Positions 25,129 through 36,483 of a DNA stretch of 64,000 nucleotides are shown one piece after another (within the stretch, counting starts at the first letter, position 1; every line of letters begins with the position of its first letter). The stretch comes from Aotearoamyces nothofagi (taxonomy: Eukaryota; Ascomycota; Leotiomycetes; Leotiales; Tympanidaceae): assembly GCA_015345905.1 (NCBI GenBank), contig JADDTR010000002.1, positions 1,178,001-1,242,000 on the forward strand, read 5' to 3'. The translations under genes and the position numbers were made by a program. The notes beneath the pieces were generated by a model, which worked only from the letters and a program-made list of their open reading frames with translations, did not search any database and had not been told where the DNA came from.

Positions 25129-26218
25129 TCATGTAGTTCCAGTAAGCATCTTCACAATCCTTTTCCCCTTTTCTCCACCAAGGAAATCACCGGCAATATC
25201 ATCTTCCTCCATCTCCAACTCGATGGCCGCCTCGTATCCCTTCATAAGCATATCCTCATCAACCCGTATTCCTGCCTCGACCAAACATGTAATGACACCT
25301 CGTATTCTAGCGATTTCTCTCATCGTCTCAGCCCCTATCTCGTCATTCTGACTCGAGTACACTCTGCTGCTTGTGCTCTCCTCAATTCTTGTGATAGCTG
25401 CTTCGCCCTTTCCTTCAGCATCTGTCTCGATGTGTTTCGAGATCCAAATATAACCATTAACGCCAAGGATAATGTCTACCTTGCCGCCACCATTTGCAGA
25501 ATCGATTGTCCACACTTGTCTCCTGCTCCTTACTACACCTCCTCCACCCCCTGTCCCACTCACAGATACAAACATGCCATTCCTTAACTTCCCATACTTT
25601 AGACTTCGTGTATGTAGACTTGCACTTCCATCTGCAAAGAGACTTTGAACTTCGCATACTAGCAAGTCACCCTCGCTGAAGAAAGTCCGGATTTGAAGCT
25701 CGTCAGTTTCATTGCGTTTCCGCAGAATACCCCCGGGGAGGTTGATGGCGCTCAGTGGAAGCGCAGCTAGAAGGGGAGCTCCAACGTCCACACGCCAGCG
25801 TTTGGATTGTACCTCGATGATGCGTCCGACGACGAGGTCTCCAATTTCTGGAGTATAGCGAGCACGGAGAGGGCGTACTGAGAGGAGCTTGTTCGTCTTT
25901 TGGATGGTGCCTGCGACTGTCGCAACAATCTCAGTGCTGGATGGAGCGACGAAAGTTCCATGACCTCTAGTTGTTTGGTTAGTAGATGATAGGGTTGCAG
26001 CTATTGGAATGGCCTGGAGGAGCTCACCTCATCCACTGGGGATCATCAGTAACAGTTTCTCCTGGAGTTACAACCTTGGATGATTCGTGATGGCGCGCTC
26101 GTTTCCTAGGTCTCACGTCGATGTCTTCTTCCAATTGAACCCCTCCATCGTCATCGTCTGAGCTTTCTTCATAGTGAGATAAAGTGGCCGGTGCCGGTGG
26201 GAGTATGGTAATGGCCAT
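25129..26218 (-). CDS. RRP4: Exosome complex RNA-binding subunit Rrp4
   Basis: Cap subunit of the 3'-5' RNA exosome, acting in rRNA maturation and RNA decay in nucleus and cytoplasm. Two exons on the minus strand: 26028-26218 and 25129-25966 (342 aa), with a 61-bp intron. The N-terminus is acidic then basic ([17 protein letters not shown]), a likely nuclear signal. Then come PGE and the N-terminal domain GHGTFV ... [16 protein letters not shown]. The S1 domain has [21 protein letters not shown]. The KH-like part includes [13 protein letters not shown] Gly-rich loop (GTGGGGGVV) sits within the S1/KH linker. The gene is head-to-head with a membrane-protein gene. Confidence 0.95.
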
Positions 26219-26538
26219 TCTAAGTGTATACTTGGTATCTTGCGGTAGTTCAGAGGACCTAGGGAGGCACGTGGATTTCTGAAGCTCAAGGGCTTATTTT
26301 AGCCGATGTTTAAAATGTGAAGCTTAAAATAAATTCGGTCGCAACGGCGCGGCACTTCGTTGTTCCCCGACTCCGGCCGGCTGTGCCGGCGTCACTAATC
26401 AACCTTGCGCAAGCACATGATGTAACGACGGCTCTGTGGAACGGACCTTATACGTCTGGAATCCCCTTTTAAAGCTTCCTTCTGTCCCAATTATTCATCG
26501 CGATAATGATCGCTCGTTAGTCCTCGTTGAGAATCACA
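26219..26538. promoter_or_regulatory. Shared bidirectional promoter region (RRP4 / membrane protein)
   Basis: Only 320 bp separate the two divergent start codons, so regulatory sequences must be closely packed or shared. A GC-rich imperfect palindrome (GGCCGGCTGTGCCGGC, about 26375-26390) is the clearest motif. Confidence 0.5.
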
Positions 26539-27688
26539 ATGAGCGAGTCTAGCGGGTCTCAACCTCCGATTACAATTACACCTTCGAATGTAGGTGGTGA
26601 TACCCAGCTAGACGTGCTTTCTCCCCCCCTCGACGGCAATGTCGATTTTGCCAATATACCCGGCGTTCCTACGGATCATGGTCTGCCCCGTTTGCAGAGA
26701 CCACATAAACGCAGGAAGATTCTTCTATCTATTGGCGTCTCCTTAATCACGTTGGACTTGTTTGTATTACCTATCGTTTACTATTATGCATTGAAATTTG
26801 GGACGAACTTAGGTTTACAAGACAGTAAGACCCCCCATTATTGCTGCTCTGGATCTCAGTCTTGAATGCTCTTCCGTGCAATACGATAGCTAACAAACAG
26901 TTATGACCAGTCTTCGCTGTAATAACCGGTGTTTACGGACTTATCAGCTTCTCTCATTTCTTTTTCAGAAGTTTGAGACTATTCTTAAAGAAGAGGGCAG
27001 TCAAATTTAGACCTGTGGGATGGACAAAATGGGGAATGGTATGTCTAGCTTTGATGCTCTGGAATCTGATTGGATATTATGCTGATATAATCTATCTGCC
27101 TAACAGCTTGAATTTCTGCATATAAACCTGATAATTGTCATTACCCTCGTCGAAATAGAACTTGTAGCTGGGACTGCCCCGAATGAGCCCATTGTACGTC
27201 TATGTGCGATGCCCTCACCAACCATTTGCTTCTATTTCGGGGCCCTGTTCCTTCTATCCGGCAGTCTAGCCGCTCTTCGAAAGCCCCTTCCATTCAATAT
27301 GTCTTCGACGCCTAAAGGCAATATTTGGCGTCCCGCGATCTATACACTTATTGAAGACTTCGGGGCAGTTGAAATGAGGGGAGAAGTGGCGTTCAGGGAA
27401 CAGCTACTAAGGAGATATAATACGAGCCACTCCTTTCGGAGGATGATAGCGATCATGAATTGGTGTTGGGGGGTTGGATTTGTGACCATAGCAACCGTGT
27501 CGACTGTCCTCATCATGGTGTTGCCACAAGACATTGGATTTGGGGTGGGATGGGGATTGCCGTATGTGTGGTCTGCAGTATTGGCATATTTAACCAAGTT
27601 GTATGTGTCGAAGAGTCTGGCGAAGGAGAGAGAGGCGTGGGCGGAGAAGATGCAAGGACCATCGTCGCTTGGCATGCCTTCCGATTGA
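26539..27688 (+). CDS. Six-helix membrane protein of unknown function
   Basis: Three exons: 26539-26824, 26911-27038 and 27107-27688 (331 aa). The first 60 residues are polar and disordered (MSESSGSQPPITITPS) and end in a basic stretch RPHKRRK. Then about six hydrophobic segments follow: ILLSIGVSLITLDLFVLP, IFAVITGVYGLISFSHFFF, LEFLHINLIIVITLVEIELV, TICFYFGALFLLSGSLAA, WGVGFVTIATVSTVLIMVL and LPYVWSAVLAYLTKLYV. I do not recognise a catalytic or transporter motif. It resembles a widespread family of fungal integral membrane proteins without assigned function. Only the GACCAG acceptor at 26910 keeps frame for exon 2. The stop is 96 bp from the next gene, which is convergent. Confidence 0.85.
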
Positions 27689-27784
27689 AGTGTGCGGTAA
27701 TTAATGAGTGAGAAGAATGGTTTGGTAGATATCCAAATAACGAATTAATGAATCTCTCCAATGTACTCCGTAGTCCACCATGAT

Positions 27785-28087
27785 TTAGTTGAAGAGCCTC
27801 CACAACCCCATTCCCACGAGGCTCATCGCAATCCCAGTGATTCCCATTTGTCGGCTTTTGATACCGAACGTGCTCCCGCTCTTAAGGATCTTCGCCTGCT
27901 GTTTTATGAGCTGCGAGTGCCCGGAATAATAGCTATACGTCCCCAGACTCATGAAAGCAGCGGCGCCAATGAGTCGGCATGGAAGACAATCATCTACCAC
28001 CTTATCCTTTGCAAGTGTAGTAGCCAAAGGCTCGGGCCGGTCAAGCTGGGCAACTGGAGGCATTGCTGGAGTACTAGAATTGAACAT
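27785..28087 (-). CDS. DUF4536 / DMAC1-like small mitochondrial membrane protein
   Basis: Single exon, 100 aa. The segment DDCLPCRLIGAAAFMSLGTYSYYSG matches the DUF4536 domain shared with distal membrane-arm assembly component 1 of complex I. A second hydrophobic segment, GITGIAMSLVGMGLWRLF, ends the protein. The two cysteines (CLPC) are kept. I use the ATG at 28087 because it begins MFNSSTPAMPP; an upstream in-frame codon at 28201 would add 38 residues but has no conserved feature. A role in complex I assembly is inferred from family only. It is head-to-head with APM3. Confidence 0.8.
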   Translation of the reverse strand: MFNSSTPAMPPVAQLDRPEPLATTLAKDKVVDDCLPCRLIGAAAFMSLGTYSYYSGHSQLIKQQAKILKSGSTFGIKSRQMGITGIAMSLVGMGLWRLFN

Positions 28088-28301
28088 CGTGTCGGATTTG
28101 ATCTTTGTGAAAGTTACTGCTCTGAAGTGTGAACACGCGGTGGGAGAAAGAAATTCTAGCCGCGCGACCGAATGCGAAGCGGCCGCCTCCGTGAAACCCA
28201 CCCCGCGCCAACGACCTCACGCTCAAAGCCTTGTATACACAACACAAAACTGTCAATCCCCTGCCCAGGTGCGCTACCTGAAAATCTGAACCACTATCAC
28301 A
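28088..28301. promoter_or_regulatory. Compact bidirectional promoter (DMAC1-like / APM3)
   Basis: 214 bp between two divergent ATGs. The middle is GC-rich (around 28155-28210, including GCGGCCGC). Confidence 0.5.
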
Positions 28302-30117
28302 ATGAGTGGCGCTATCGAGGCGTTGCACATATATGATGAACACAAGTATGGCCAATACCCTCTCCAATTGCTTCCCATTATTAGAGAACCTAATAAACAT
28401 GATAGCTAATACTGGATCTATCTTTTAACAGCCGTCCAATACTCTCTCATACCTACACGTCGCGGCCCCTAACATCTTCTGATCTTCTCTCTCTCTACAT
28501 CGCTCATCCACCACCGCGGCCGTCATTTATTTATCTCCCAAATAGTGCCCCTCCGACGCTCGTTTTCAGTCTATACCATGCGAACCTACTCTTCCTCCTG
28601 ACTTCATCTTCCGAAATCGAGCCATTGCTTGCCTTGGAGTTTTTACACCGGGTTATAGATGTATTAGAAGAGTTTCTTGGGGCACCGCTGCTAAGTAGCA
28701 AGATTGAATCTAGCTATGATGTGGTTGCTCAACTTTTGAATGAGATGTGTGATGCTGGTTCTGCGAGCACAACCGAGGGCAATGCTTTGAGGGATCTTGT
28801 GGAAGTAGAGGGGTGGATTGGGAAGCTATTAGGAGGGATCAGTATTCCTGGGTTTGTCCAACCTATGCATCAGGCAACACAGATTCGCTAACTATACTCC
28901 CCTCCAGGAAGCCAGGCTTCACCCACAGTTCATCTACGAACTCCTCAACAGCTATGCCGGGGATTTCCTCTCTTGGTTCTACGGCATCTAGCACACCTGC
29001 GGTTCCATGGCGTAGAGCAAATGTTAAGCATACCTCCAACGAGCTGTATGTTGACATTGTTGAAGCGCTTTCAGTAACACTCGCGCCATCTGGACGTCCA
29101 TTGGCAGCGTTTGCAAACGGTACAATAGCATTTACAGCTAAGATATCCGGAGTGCCCGACATTCTATTAACCCTTTCCTCTCCATCTGGTAAACGCAATC
29201 TAGAAAATGTGATGGAACTGCCCGTTTTCCACCCTTGTGTAAGACTAGCAAGATGGCGAGAGAGACCGGGAGAGCTCAGTTTTGTACCTCCAGATGGACG
29301 ATTCGTACTCGCCGGTTATGAAGTCGATCTTCTTCCTTTTACATCTAGCAAATTATCTACAAGCTCTGCAAACCTAAAGCTGCCCGTAAGCGTGGAGGTC
29401 AAGACTTCTCTTGGGCCTACGGGAGCTGATTTTGAAGTAAGAGTCTTACTCTCTAAAATTGCTGGATCTGGGGGCAGTTCTGGATTTTCTGGCGCTCCGT
29501 CTCGACCAGGCGGTGGTTTACGATCTGCTTCAGCTGGCTTTGGAAGCGGCGGAAGCAGCAGCCCCTCTAGTCCACAGCTTGAAGATCTAGTCGTCACTGT
29601 CCCCATCCCAGATGATGTGCGAAATATTACAGACATCCGCGCAAGCAGGGGTGACACGACGTATAATCCCGGTGATAAGGAATTAGTATGGCAAATTCCA
29701 TCCAAAGAAGCCTCTGCAGGTAGTGCAACTCTACGTTGCACCGTTGTAGCAGCTTTTAATCAAGATGAAGATGACTTGGAGGGGAATGGGTTTTCATTTG
29801 ATCCCACTAAGAAAGATTATGATTACAACGAAAACGAGAGTGACAATGGGGGCGCTTATCAGAGCGTGGACAGCGGTTACAAGCCAGTCGCCATGAAAAT
29901 AGAAAGGGACGAGAAGAAAGTCGAGAAGAATAAAATCCTAATGCCAAGCTCGACTAGAATCAGTTTTTCAGTTAAAGGCTGGTTGGCGAGCGGCATCAAG
30001 GTTGAAAGCTTGACGGTAGATACGAGGAAGAGTAGGGGGCTGGGAGAGGGTGTTAAGCCATACAAAGGAGTAAAGTATCTATGCATTAGCCATGAAGGTG
30101 TGGAGATCAGGTGCTGA
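28302..30117 (+). CDS. APM3: AP-3 adaptor complex mu subunit
   Basis: Cargo-recognising subunit of the AP-3 complex, which sorts proteins from Golgi/endosome to vacuole. Three exons: 28302-28345, 28432-28851 and 28908-30117 (557 aa). Exon 1 and the start of exon 2 join as MSGAIEALHIYDEHN|RPILSHTYTSRPL, the classic mu N-terminal longin-like start. Intron 2 is 56 bp and contains GCTAACTATACTCCCCTCCAG; removing it joins the two reading frames. The mu homology domain begins at VPWRRANVKHTSNELYVDIVE and runs to the C-terminus (GVKYLCISHEGVEIRC). A Gly/Ser-rich insertion around residue 360 and an acidic Asp/Glu insertion near residue 460 lengthen it relative to yeast Apm3. Confidence 0.93.
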
Positions 30118-33100
30118 ATATGATGGTAGTCTTAGAAGATAAGATACCTACATGCTGGGAGTCAGGTATGGTGCATATTTAGGTCGGCGTTTACAGCAGC
30201 GAGCATTCTGGTTACAAATGGCGAAGAGCCCTTCTTGTCTCGGGACAAGACATCCATACTGCACAACCTTTCGTGTAATTTTCAAACGCCAATAGCTCAA
30301 TGTCCCAATGTATGAGATTCACATTGACTAGAAAATATTGCTTTAGAGATACATATATAGGTGCAACTGACAGCCCGAAATCCTATAATTTAAGTACGAA
30401 AGATGTGGATAAAATCCATGGGATACTTATTCGAAGTCCGCACATCTTCAAATATTAGAAGAACGAAAATATCCTGTCAGTCATTGGTCGGAGCCTTTGA
30501 TAGCATTAATTAAGATACTGAATGAGTCACAAAAAAGGAATAAAAAGCTGTCATCAGTAACTGACGAGCCGCCTGATCCAATTACATATAGCCTTGGTCC
30601 AGGCTGATGATTTTAAAGAAAACCGTGAAGATAGCTGGGCATCATAACGTACAGTTGCTCTCCGCCCGTCCTGCTTTGCCGGGACACATCAACGATGTGG
30701 CCCTAGGATACAGCTCCGGGATCGATCCTGGACTCTCTCAAAATTCCAAATCTTCATAGATGTTCAAAAAAGGAGAAAGCCGTCCCCAGGAACCGGAGGC
30801 TGCGGCGTAGTCTGCACAGCGAACATCTAGCACGTCTCGCTGTGCCGACTACCGACTTCCCGCTACGCGAGGCGTTCGGAGAGCAAGGAGCGGAGCGGAA
30901 CTGGTTGGGATTTGGAGAGTCGAGATTGGGGTCTATGCAAGCAGGACAATTTTGAAGCGGGAAGAATCTTCTCTTTTTTTTCTTTCGAACACTAGCTTAA
31001 GGGTCTGGTGAGGTAGAAGATGCATTACCTTGGTTGAAAGTAGAGAGAATAATGATGGATCATGGAGTGGCAAGTCAACCTTTGCTTCGGGAAGATCTTT
31101 GACTACTGCTTCATGCGAGATTTTCGGCAGGGGAGGACGAGGAGACGAGGGATAGACAGTAGATTTCATCTCCGCCGGCGACCCACGTGGGTGACACGCT
31201 TCGCTGCCACAATAGATAGATAGCGGAGATGTGCAATAACGGGAAGAGAGGAGGGGAACGAGAGCTTTGGCGCTCGGATGTTGGCGTGGATAAGACTGCG
31301 CTGCACCCTCAGACGCCGAGCCTGGGGTTGTGGGAGGGAGGTGGGTTGTAGATATATTATATAAATGCTGGCGATATAGGTGGAGATGTTTAGAGATGCG
31401 ATATTGACAGAGGATGGTATTATAGCTGTCTGGAGCCTCTGGACTGCGTGATTTCAGCATGGCACGCCGTGATGCATTCCGTTCGAAGGTGAGGAGTCGT
31501 TGCAGTTGCCGTTGAAGTAAAGATGTGGCAATCTTGGTTCTACGTATGACGATTGTGATTGCGAATGTAAGCTTACTTTCGGGCCTCTGGGTGTTGAAAG
31601 CTTGGTATGGATAACCGGTACTCTATCGAGGGACGACCCTGGTTGACCGTTGTTCCCCAGTTTCTGCAGTATCAGCTACCAAGTATCAACTACTAGGTCA
31701 AGGCAGGCATGAATTCGGACCGATACCACCTTTGCAGCTTTTCCGTGTTGAGATTCCAGCAGGTTTCGAAACGGTTTCCCCTCGAGAGCTGCCGAAGTGA
31801 TCCATCCCAAGGTCTCACGATCCCTGGGCTCGCTTCTCCACTCTCCACTCTGCAGTCAAAGGGTTGTGGGCTGTGGGTTGTGACAGGCACTTCAACATGC
31901 ATAGAATCCACGGCTATATTTACAGCCCACTATCGCTCTATTACCACATTGTATGGATTCAGAGTAGGGACCAGGCAGTTTACTTCGGAATATGGCGGCG
32001 TCAGGAAGGAATTGTTATCAGTGATTTGGTCGGCAGTGACCTTGACATCCATGCCTACATAGGCATACGGGTGCATCTTATATGAGATATCAAAGCAAAA
32101 CATGTGGTGTCAAGATTGGAGGCAATGGTGTGAATATTTAAGCTTTGGTCTGGCTCGAGCGGCCGAGGCTATCGATGTGATGTGATTGAAGAGTGACTAA
32201 AGAGTGGTTGAAGAGTGATTGATTGTTGGTAGTTACAGGTTCTGTCTTGTGTGGTAGGTATTGTACTGTACATGTGCCGTGTTTGTATGCAGGGCGACTG
32301 AGAACAGATGTCCGGAGCAGCATAGTTCCTGCATACACTGTTTGGTTTCCATATCCCGCGTGAAGGGCACACTGCATGAACTGGTACATAGCAGAGCAGC
32401 GTATAGCCGGGGGATTTTACCGGCAACTGTGTTTCTGTATGCAGTCCAATATATTTCATGAATCCCGAATCCAAGTATTGGGAAGAAACTAGAAGGCACC
32501 GTAGCGGCAGACTTTGCGGTTTGTCCTTTAAGGATCCTCCAACTCTAGGCGGCCGTGAGCTCTGTAGCGACAATAAAGGCATGTGTTGTGCAATATCAGC
32601 GATGGATGAAATATTCTGCCATGTTAATCTTTCCGCTGACTGCAGACTGAGAGAACTTGTTGTGATTCAAGCTACAGACCTTCGTCCTCGGCATATGGAG
32701 TCCCGACTCTAGACCAGAGCTGATCGAGGTTACATTGCCAGAAGCCCAAGCGTTTCTCCCCCTAACCCCGACTGACATAGCCAACCGCTACTTGGTGGTC
32801 AGCTGCTCGTGGCTTTGACAGTCTCCTAACGCCTCATTATTGCCTTATTCGCACAGGGTAAGAGGGGCCAGGGCCGAAATGGTCGTGAGGCCTCCTACGA
32901 AAAGGCAGATCACGGTGAGTCTAGAGGGCGGCAGATCAATTGAGAGAGGGCAACATATGGCGAGCCTGACGAAAAGAAGGTGGCTCCATGCACCAAGTCA
33001 CATCCTTCTGATGTGCATGATCCAAGCTTTGCCTCACTGGAGTAGTGAGGTGTGATTGGCATGCCGGTATGCGGAAGAACGTCCGGCGGCAAAGACAGAT

Positions 33101-33222
33101 GCGAGTTGGGGAAGCACACTGGCACTGTGCGATGCAGTCAGGACTGGAAGCTGAACAGCACTCTCGTGGATAGCGATGCTGTCCTGCGATACGGTGCCAG
33201 TATAGGAAACAAAGACATGCGG

Positions 33223-33252
33223 CCTGTAGCCTGTAGCCTGTAGCCTGTAGCC
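33223..33252. repeat. Tandem CTGTAGC array (4 copies)
   Basis: Four head-to-tail copies of the 7-bp unit CTGTAGC. Confidence 0.85.
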
Positions 33253-35671
33253 CACTATCAACAATCCGCCATCCACTAACTACTACAAGATACAGTGGGC
33301 AGAAAGATTGGTAGATAGGAGAGAATACGGGACTGAGTAAGGCAGTGGCCATGACGCAGTGGCGAGTACGAAGCGCAGCTTCAGTTGGCGACTCCAGCAA
33401 TGCATTCCGTACTTACAAGTACGAATACAATAGTTTACTACAACATATTCCGCATGGTAGAGACAGTAGGCGTAGGCACGCCAGGACAGTCACCACGCCG
33501 TGCTACACCTGCCATAGCCATCGATATCCTCTAGAGCCGGGCATAGATTATCGTCCATGGACTTGGACTATACAGCAAGTACTAGAGGCAAGGGAGGCAA
33601 TGGAGACAGTCGGCAGTCGATGCCTTCCCGACGGTTTCCTAGAGTAAAGATTCAGTGTCGAGTTGCTCGGGTGCCAAGTGTCAGTCAAAGCCCCGCCATA
33701 CCCGCCACTCTTCCTACAGAGCAGTTCAGTACAATACAATGCTTTACAGTACCAGGCACGTCCTGACTCAGGTATCCGTAACTGGCCTCCATGGGCTGAA
33801 ACGAGAGGGCTGGAGGACGGTTGGTACATCCTCCGTATACTCGGTACATTTAGTAGTGCTGTAGGATACTCCATACGCTGCGGGACAGCGGGACAACGAC
33901 TGCACGAGGTCCTCCTCTAGTCCTGGAGTCCTGGTACAATGAGTGTGAGTGTGAGACTGGGCCTTGGGACTAGCCCAGAAGTTTGGACTTCGTCCACAAG
34001 GACGAGATCCGCCTGGGCCCTGGGTATACATCTAAGAGTAGAATTAAATAATAAAAGGCCCAAAATCGCGACCCGCTCCGTCAATCCAGGACGACAGACT
34101 CGGTATTGTTCATGTACGTACGGTACGGCACCGACGTCTCCGGGGACTCGCAGGGAAGGCTTGGATGTATCGCAGTACTGTGCGATGTACGGAGCAACTA
34201 AGGCGCCCTATAATTTATTGTTAACTGTTAGCTCGTAACCCTACGACCTTATTCAAGATATGCCTTCTCCCCCTTACATAACAGCGGCACTAAATGTCCC
34301 GGCGTTGATGTTGCTGCGAACCAAGTGGAGCAGGCTGTTATACCAACGTTTCTTGCTGCGCTGCAAATTACAGTATATTGTAGCCTTGGTGGTTTTACAG
34401 AGTACTCGGTTCAAGGAAGAGTGGGAAGGCCATGGGAGGCATATCACATATGGGCCATCAGGACAAAAGCCGACAAAGCATCGTGCGGGAGCATTCTAAA
34501 GGCGGACGGAGCGGATGGGGGAGCTGGCCTGAGATCGCTGAGATCAATTGTCCGAGAGAGGGGTCTGTTGATGCCATGCTTACCTCGCGTTAATTTGCCT
34601 CTCGTCGTTCACGGCCCTCGTTCCTCAGCGTCGTTATACTACCAGTAACTTGTCAGCTATCACTATCGCACTGACTCGGTATACAAGTGATTGATCTGTG
34701 ACACTGGAAGCTGAGAGAATCAAGGGGAATTGGCTGCCCAAACACCCAGAGTGTTCATCACTGCTCATCACTGCTCATCAGTACTCCCTACGGATCATCT
34801 TCCTCGTGCGCTGCAACATGCAGCCTGCAACGTGCAGCTCCCAAGTCAACTACCAAGCACACCGAGCACTCGAGCACTCGAGCATCCGGACTACTGCGTA
34901 CCCAAGATGATCCGGGCGGCGGATGATGCCATTTACAGATTCATCGCCGATATGTTGTCAGTGCGCCGGCAAGCATCCAAGCATCGCGGATCCCAGGATA
35001 AACGCAGCCGGACACCCAAACGACGATTGAGCCAGCCAGCCCTTTTTTCTATCTCCTCTCGAGTTTCCACGTCTTACCCACCAGGTGGTTTTGGGGTGCA
35101 ATACGCCAGTTTCAAGTGCCACTGGGTGTTTTGTACCTCCGCCTCGTGCTGAGGTATTGCTGCTTCTATTGCTTGCCCAGATATGATGACATTACTGAAC
35201 CCCGCTGCACGATAATAATAAAAATAATAGTCAATAAGACAGCACCTGCTACTACTATGCACTCAATACTCTGTAACAGCATATGGAGTGCTGGATTACC
35301 ACGCTGACATCCCACCTGTGCCGCAAGAGGAAACAGAGATCACCGAAACGAACAATGAGCTCATCATCCCTTCGCGGCTTCGAGGTCCCTGGGTGGTCGA
35401 GACAAAGCCCATCCTATCCGCGGGCGAGTAACGATCAAGGTACTGTACTGCACGGTAGAATGGTAGAACGAATGCGGTCCGGACGCAGTTTATATCACAT
35501 CAAGTTCCGCTCAACTCAAATCCAACGTCGGCGCCAGTATCTCAGTGATGTACAGTACGATCCGTCGGGTGCTGTCACCGGCACGGCGATAGCCCATCGC
35601 GGCGGAGTGCGTGCGATAGATGCATACAGAGGCCGGACGACCTGGTAAGGCACGAAGCTGCACATCCATCT

Positions 35672-35700
35672 ATCCCATCCCATCCCATCCCATCCCATCC
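35672..35700. repeat. Tandem ATCCC array (about 6 copies)
   Basis: Consecutive copies of ATCCC in a gene-free stretch. Confidence 0.9.
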
Positions 35701-35812
35701 GTCCCACATCAGCCATGAGGGACGGCCGCTCTGTACTGCAGGGGCCTGGTGCTTGTGGCTGGGCCCAAGCGGTTTCATCCTCGTGCGGGCCAGCAGCCGA
35801 CGCTCAGCGGCC

Positions 35813-35855
35813 GACCCTTCGACCCTTCGACCCATCGACTCTTCGACCCCTCGAC
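35813..35855. repeat. Imperfect GACCCTTC 9-bp tandem repeat
   Basis: About five imperfect copies of CGACCCTTC/CGACCCATC-type units. Confidence 0.75.
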
Positions 35856-35912
35856 GGCCGCGGCACCTCTGAGCGAGACCCAGAACCGCAGCCCTCAGCG
35901 TCGGCCTCCTGG

Positions 35913-35964
35913 GTGCCTGACGTGCCTGACGTGCCTGACGTGCCTGACGTGCTTGACGTGCCTG
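35913..35964. repeat. GTGCCTGAC 9-bp tandem repeat (about 6 copies)
   Basis: Five to six copies of GTGCCTGAC, one with a T variant. The repeat keeps open frames on both strands by its 9-bp period, which explains the overlapping open frames here. Confidence 0.85.
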
Positions 35965-36483
35965 CACACTCCGGCACGCACCCGCCAGGCCACGCCCGTT
36001 CGTGCTGGGCTCTTCCTTTTTCCTTCTGGTGCAGCACCTTAACACGCTCTCAGACGCCACACGGCACGCTGTCTGCGTGCTATGGGCGGAGTGGCTAAGG
36101 GCCAGGATGGTAGCCATGTCCTAGCACAGGGACTGAGAGTCCGAGAGACAGTCTGAGAGCAAAAGCTTGGCTCCCCGGCTTCCCTTCGTCTTGTTCCCTG
36201 TCCGCATGGCTCTTATGTCAAAGGCAGGGGTTTCTGTTAAGTATCCCGATGCTTCATCACATATTACCCTTGGTCTTCATTGTTTGTCTGTTCACGATCA
36301 GGAGTACATAACGGCTCTGCACTCTGTCTCTACGTCGAAATTGGCTACAGACCTGCCGTTGCAGAAGCTCTGTCAGGTACCAGATTACCCAGAGTTGTGA
36401 ACGCCTTTGCCCTACTCAGTTGCTGTATTGGCACTTGGATAAGCATCAATTTAAATCAAACCTTAAGAGCAGGGAAGGAGAGC

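Larger units (their letters stand above)
30118..36483. other. Long gene-poor region with tandem repeats
   Basis: 6.4 kb in which I cannot support a gene, RNA gene or recognisable transposon. The first 700 bp is AT-rich and ordinary. From about 31.5 kb onward GTAC/TACAGTAC words, CTGTAGC, ATCCC and GACGTGCCT tandem repeats recur. Open frames up to 175 codons (for example 30933-31460 minus) show no family resemblance and repeat-like composition. A CCCACGTGGG palindrome lies at 31182-31191. The last 200 bp before 36484 is open in frame with the next gene and may hold more of it. Confidence 0.45.

Noticed and set aside
30640-30740. tRNA-like sequence around GGGATCGATCCTGG
   Set aside because: It has a weak B-box-like word but no matching A box or cloverleaf that I could fold.
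30933-31460. 175-codon frame on the minus strand
   Set aside because: No recognisable family, uneven composition, no partner exons, in a gene-poor region. A chance frame seems more likely.
35715-36098. Open frame of 127 codons with VPDVPDVPD repeats
   Set aside because: It is generated by a 9-bp DNA repeat that keeps frames open on both strands. The rest has no protein-like character.
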